Of a DNA stretch of 64,000 nt, positions 60,779 to 64,000 are shown one piece after another (the first letter of the stretch is position 1; every line of letters starts with the position of its first letter). Under the pieces are notes generated by a model. It was not told where the DNA came from, did not search any database, and was given only the letters and a program-made list of their open reading frames with translations. The DNA is from Sanghuangporus weigelae. Its lineage: Eukaryota > Basidiomycota > Agaricomycetes > Hymenochaetales > Hymenochaetaceae. The translations under genes and the position numbers were made by a program. The DNA is taken from NCBI GenBank assembly GCA_033182465.1, contig CP137324.1:2582849-2646848 (forward strand), written 5' to 3'.

Positions 60779-62005
60779 AGGTCGAGAATATCAAATAATC
60801 CAACATAGTGGCAGGAGGAACATTGCAGAGCAGTACTACAGTGCATATCACGTAGAAGCGGCAACTCTGCCGAGCTCGTAAATTTCAATTTTTTTGCAAA
60901 ATCTCTCGGATCTATCAGGAAAGTAGCTAAAATGTACATTTTTTTGCATTTTCAAAAAATGCCAAGACTGTTTCAATTTTTTTTGGAAAAAAAAAATCAT
61001 GTGAAATTCAAAAAAAAATCCTGGCACGTCTGGACAACTCTGCATGGCCTGTAAACACTTCAGAATGCCGTTCCCGTAAATATGCCACTGGGAAATACAA
61101 GATCTCGTATAGCAAAGCAAAGAAGGTTTGCTAGTGGCAAGACCTTTAGCAAGACTGACACAGCTGACGGAGATATACTATCATAGAACCCCTCTTTTCA
61201 ATTCTGGCCTCCTGCAACTCAATGAATTTGCCTCGAAAAAAAATCTCACAGTTCTCCTACAAGCAAAATATACTACCTGAATTTTTTCAAGGATGAGTTT
61301 AGCTGGTGTTGAGCCCACAATATGGATTTGAAAAGAGGGGGAACTTGAAAAGAAGGGTTTATATCAGTTCAAAAAGCCCCCAACAGCTTAATAAGTCAAA
61401 AGATCGACGCACCAATTAAATAATTCCCTTTTCGGGATAAGTTATTAATACTTTTGCCAAGATGTTTCAATTTTTGTCTCGAAAAAAATTCCCCCCCACT
61501 CAATGACTCATAATAAAAACATGACCAAGTAACTATATAGTATTGGACTCCCTCTATCTACTACAAGTCACTGCATATTAGGGGTCACTAACACGGCCCC
61601 ATGTAGATGTGTGTACCCAAGATAAGGAAATCTAAGCAAAACTCTGTATTAGATCACACGAAAAGAATTGTGTAGAACAGGGTATATTATCTACACAAAT
61701 ATACATGTTTTTCTGTAGATCACCTAACATGGAATCCTGTGTATATTTGACCAGGTGACTCGCTACCTGGTTAGATTGTGAGAGTTGGTGTATAAACTAG
61801 ATCTGCCTAAGTGAGCTACGCAAATCTACACAAATCGCGAGTGTCAGTATATGACGGACTTAGATACATTCTCGACGCGTCGCCCTCTTTGTCTTCTTGT
61901 CACCACCATCGTGCCACTCCATCCACCCCCAGCACCTACAAATCATCACCGTCCCTGCTTCATCCACCTCATCCACGACTATCTCACTATTTTGACAGCA
62001 TTGTC
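60779..62005. other. AT-rich region without genes
   Basis: Long A and T runs at 60890-61010, no coding seen. A motif ctacagtgcatatcacgtag near 60835 resembles the end of the MITE at 604, but no second end was found. Confidence 0.4.
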
Positions 62006-62951
<946 letters not shown>

Positions 62952-63286
62952 GTTCTTACTGAGAGGCTTTGGTAGTTCACATGTATTTTGATATTTTCTA
63001 ATCAAATATAATTATAAATTGGTCTGAAAACGGAAAACAAAATTTCTGAATGCCGAGGCAGCAAAGCAGAGGGTAAATGTATGCAGGCCTACACATGAAA
63101 ATGTAGGTCATGTACACATATCTACACATATGTGCTGCCTATTTCATCTACATGGTCCGAGCTAGAACAGTGCTGGTTAGACGATCACAATTTAACCCGG
63201 ATCTCGTGTAGATGATGTACATAGCTCGTGTAGTCGCGGGTTATGTGACCTACCCAAATCTACACGGACATGTAATATATTTCTTA

Positions 63287-63802
63287 CAGCGGTTTGCGTT
63301 AGTAATGGCACTCTGGACTTTTTTTGAATGAAGAGAACTTGTTTCAGAAGCGGATGGGAAAATGGACTTCGCAACTTCTGGCATGCCTTCCACCTTTCCT
63401 CTCGTACTCCATTTTGTCTCGAGCTCAATTCTCAACCAAATTGCTCAGAACAAGCTTGTAAATTAATTATTGACTGTCTACTGCCTATCAAAATTTGAAA
63501 GAAATGATTTGATTAGTAGAATAAAATTGAATGCCTTCTGATCTTGAGGTAGTAGTGGGTAGGAAGCACCCAAGGAGATCTGCATTAGATATCGCCATTG
63601 AGAAAAATTGTGCTTTTCTCTTTCTATAAGTAACACATGTAAACCAAGTTTCAGTGAAGAAGAGTCGTAATTGATGATTTTGTGATGCTGTTGACCCTCA
63701 AATCCAGCCAAAATTTTCACTGAGGCCGCTCATCACGTGGTATAATTTGTCTCTACTTCACTCAAAATCACCTGGGAGTGCCATTATTAACGCAAACCGC
63801 TG
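63287..63802. mobile_element. 516-bp type-A MITE near the chromosome end
   Basis: Inverted ends CAGCGGTTTGCGTTAGTAAT and its partner, each followed inward by GGCACTC, with TA at 63285-63286 and 63803-63804. The interior matches the MITE at 35314-35860 (shared cttgaggtagtagtgggtag, aaattgtgcttttctc and ctcatcacgtg in opposite orientation). Confidence 0.9.
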
Positions 63803-63876
63803 TAATACACAGTGAGTGTTTTTGAAGCAATATATGCATTTGTGAGGAGGAGTAAAGTTGTGAAATTGACGCGACT

Positions 63877-64000
63877 GGGTTAGGCTTAGGCTTAGGGTTA
63901 GGCTTAGGGTTAGGCTTTTGGGTTAGGCTTAGGGTTAGGCTTAGGGTTAGGCTTAGGGTTAGGCTTAGGGTTAGGCTAGGGTTAGGCTTAGGGTTAGGCT
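63877..64000 (+). repeat. Telomere-like array of TTAGGCTTAGGG units
   Basis: About ten 12-bp units alternating TTAGGC and TTAGGG, with a few slips (ttttggg near 63916, a missing base group near 63977), reach the last base. The G-rich strand points right, as expected for a telomere at this end. Confidence 0.85.

Noticed and set aside
63877-64000. Nematode contamination, because TTAGGC is the nematode telomere unit
   Set aside because: The array alternates with TTAGGG and is linked to fungal genes and a MITE also found at 35 kb in the same window.

Overview
The window looks like a transposon-rich, gene-degenerating, subtelomeric stretch of a basidiomycete nuclear chromosome (most likely an Agaricomycete mushroom). 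Evidence: genes are cut by many 45-70 bp GT..AG introns; protein families are fungal or basidiomycete (TIM54, RNA14, MRP51, Dpb11/Rad4, HFM1/MER3, KDZ transposase with CxC2 cysteine cluster, HMUDK helical domain); and the right end runs into a G-rich telomere-like array.

Layout. 1-7.9 kb: fragments of a TPR/MLP1 nucleoporin gene and an RNA14 (CstF-77) gene, both with stop codons, separated by AT-rich DNA; a 629-bp MITE sits in a TPR intron. 8.0-12.5 kb: an LTR-retroelement remnant with a gag ORF, then diverged LTR-like DNA. 12.7-17.6 kb: two hydrolase-like pseudogene candidates and an unrecognised gene. 17.8-19.5 kb: a hairpin cluster and an LTR. 19.5-35.2 kb: a large inverted repeat, two 4.39-kb arms aligned without indels (positions x and y pair as x + y = 54749), separated by 6.9 kb. 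The right arm belongs to a gene block TMLH-like(-), Dpb11(+), glycine-zipper(-), TIM54(+), HFM1(-), MRP51(+), unknown(-), running from 23.9 to 45.0 kb. The left arm is an inverted extra copy that cuts the TMLH-like gene. 45.5-60.8 kb: a mobile-element district with an HMUDK-domain/chromodomain gene broken by a solo LTR, an inverted LTR, an apparently intact KDZ transposase gene, low-complexity and unrecognised genes, and a second solo LTR. 62-63 kb: an HSP70 pseudogene, then a MITE and a 12-bp variant telomere-like repeat reaching the last base.

Nearly every recognisable housekeeping gene carries nonsense codons, frameshifts or insertions, and several lesions are C-to-T changes at CpG. The six differences I found between the inverted arms are also CpG transitions. 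I therefore read the window as a duplicated or accessory segment decaying under cytosine methylation, not a working housekeeping locus; intact copies are expected elsewhere in the genome. The candidates most worth a second look are the HMUDK-chromodomain gene beside the KDZ transposase, the young inverted repeat with its CpG-only divergence, and the TTAGGCTTAGGG terminal array. All family names come from reading the sequence by eye; no database search was possible.
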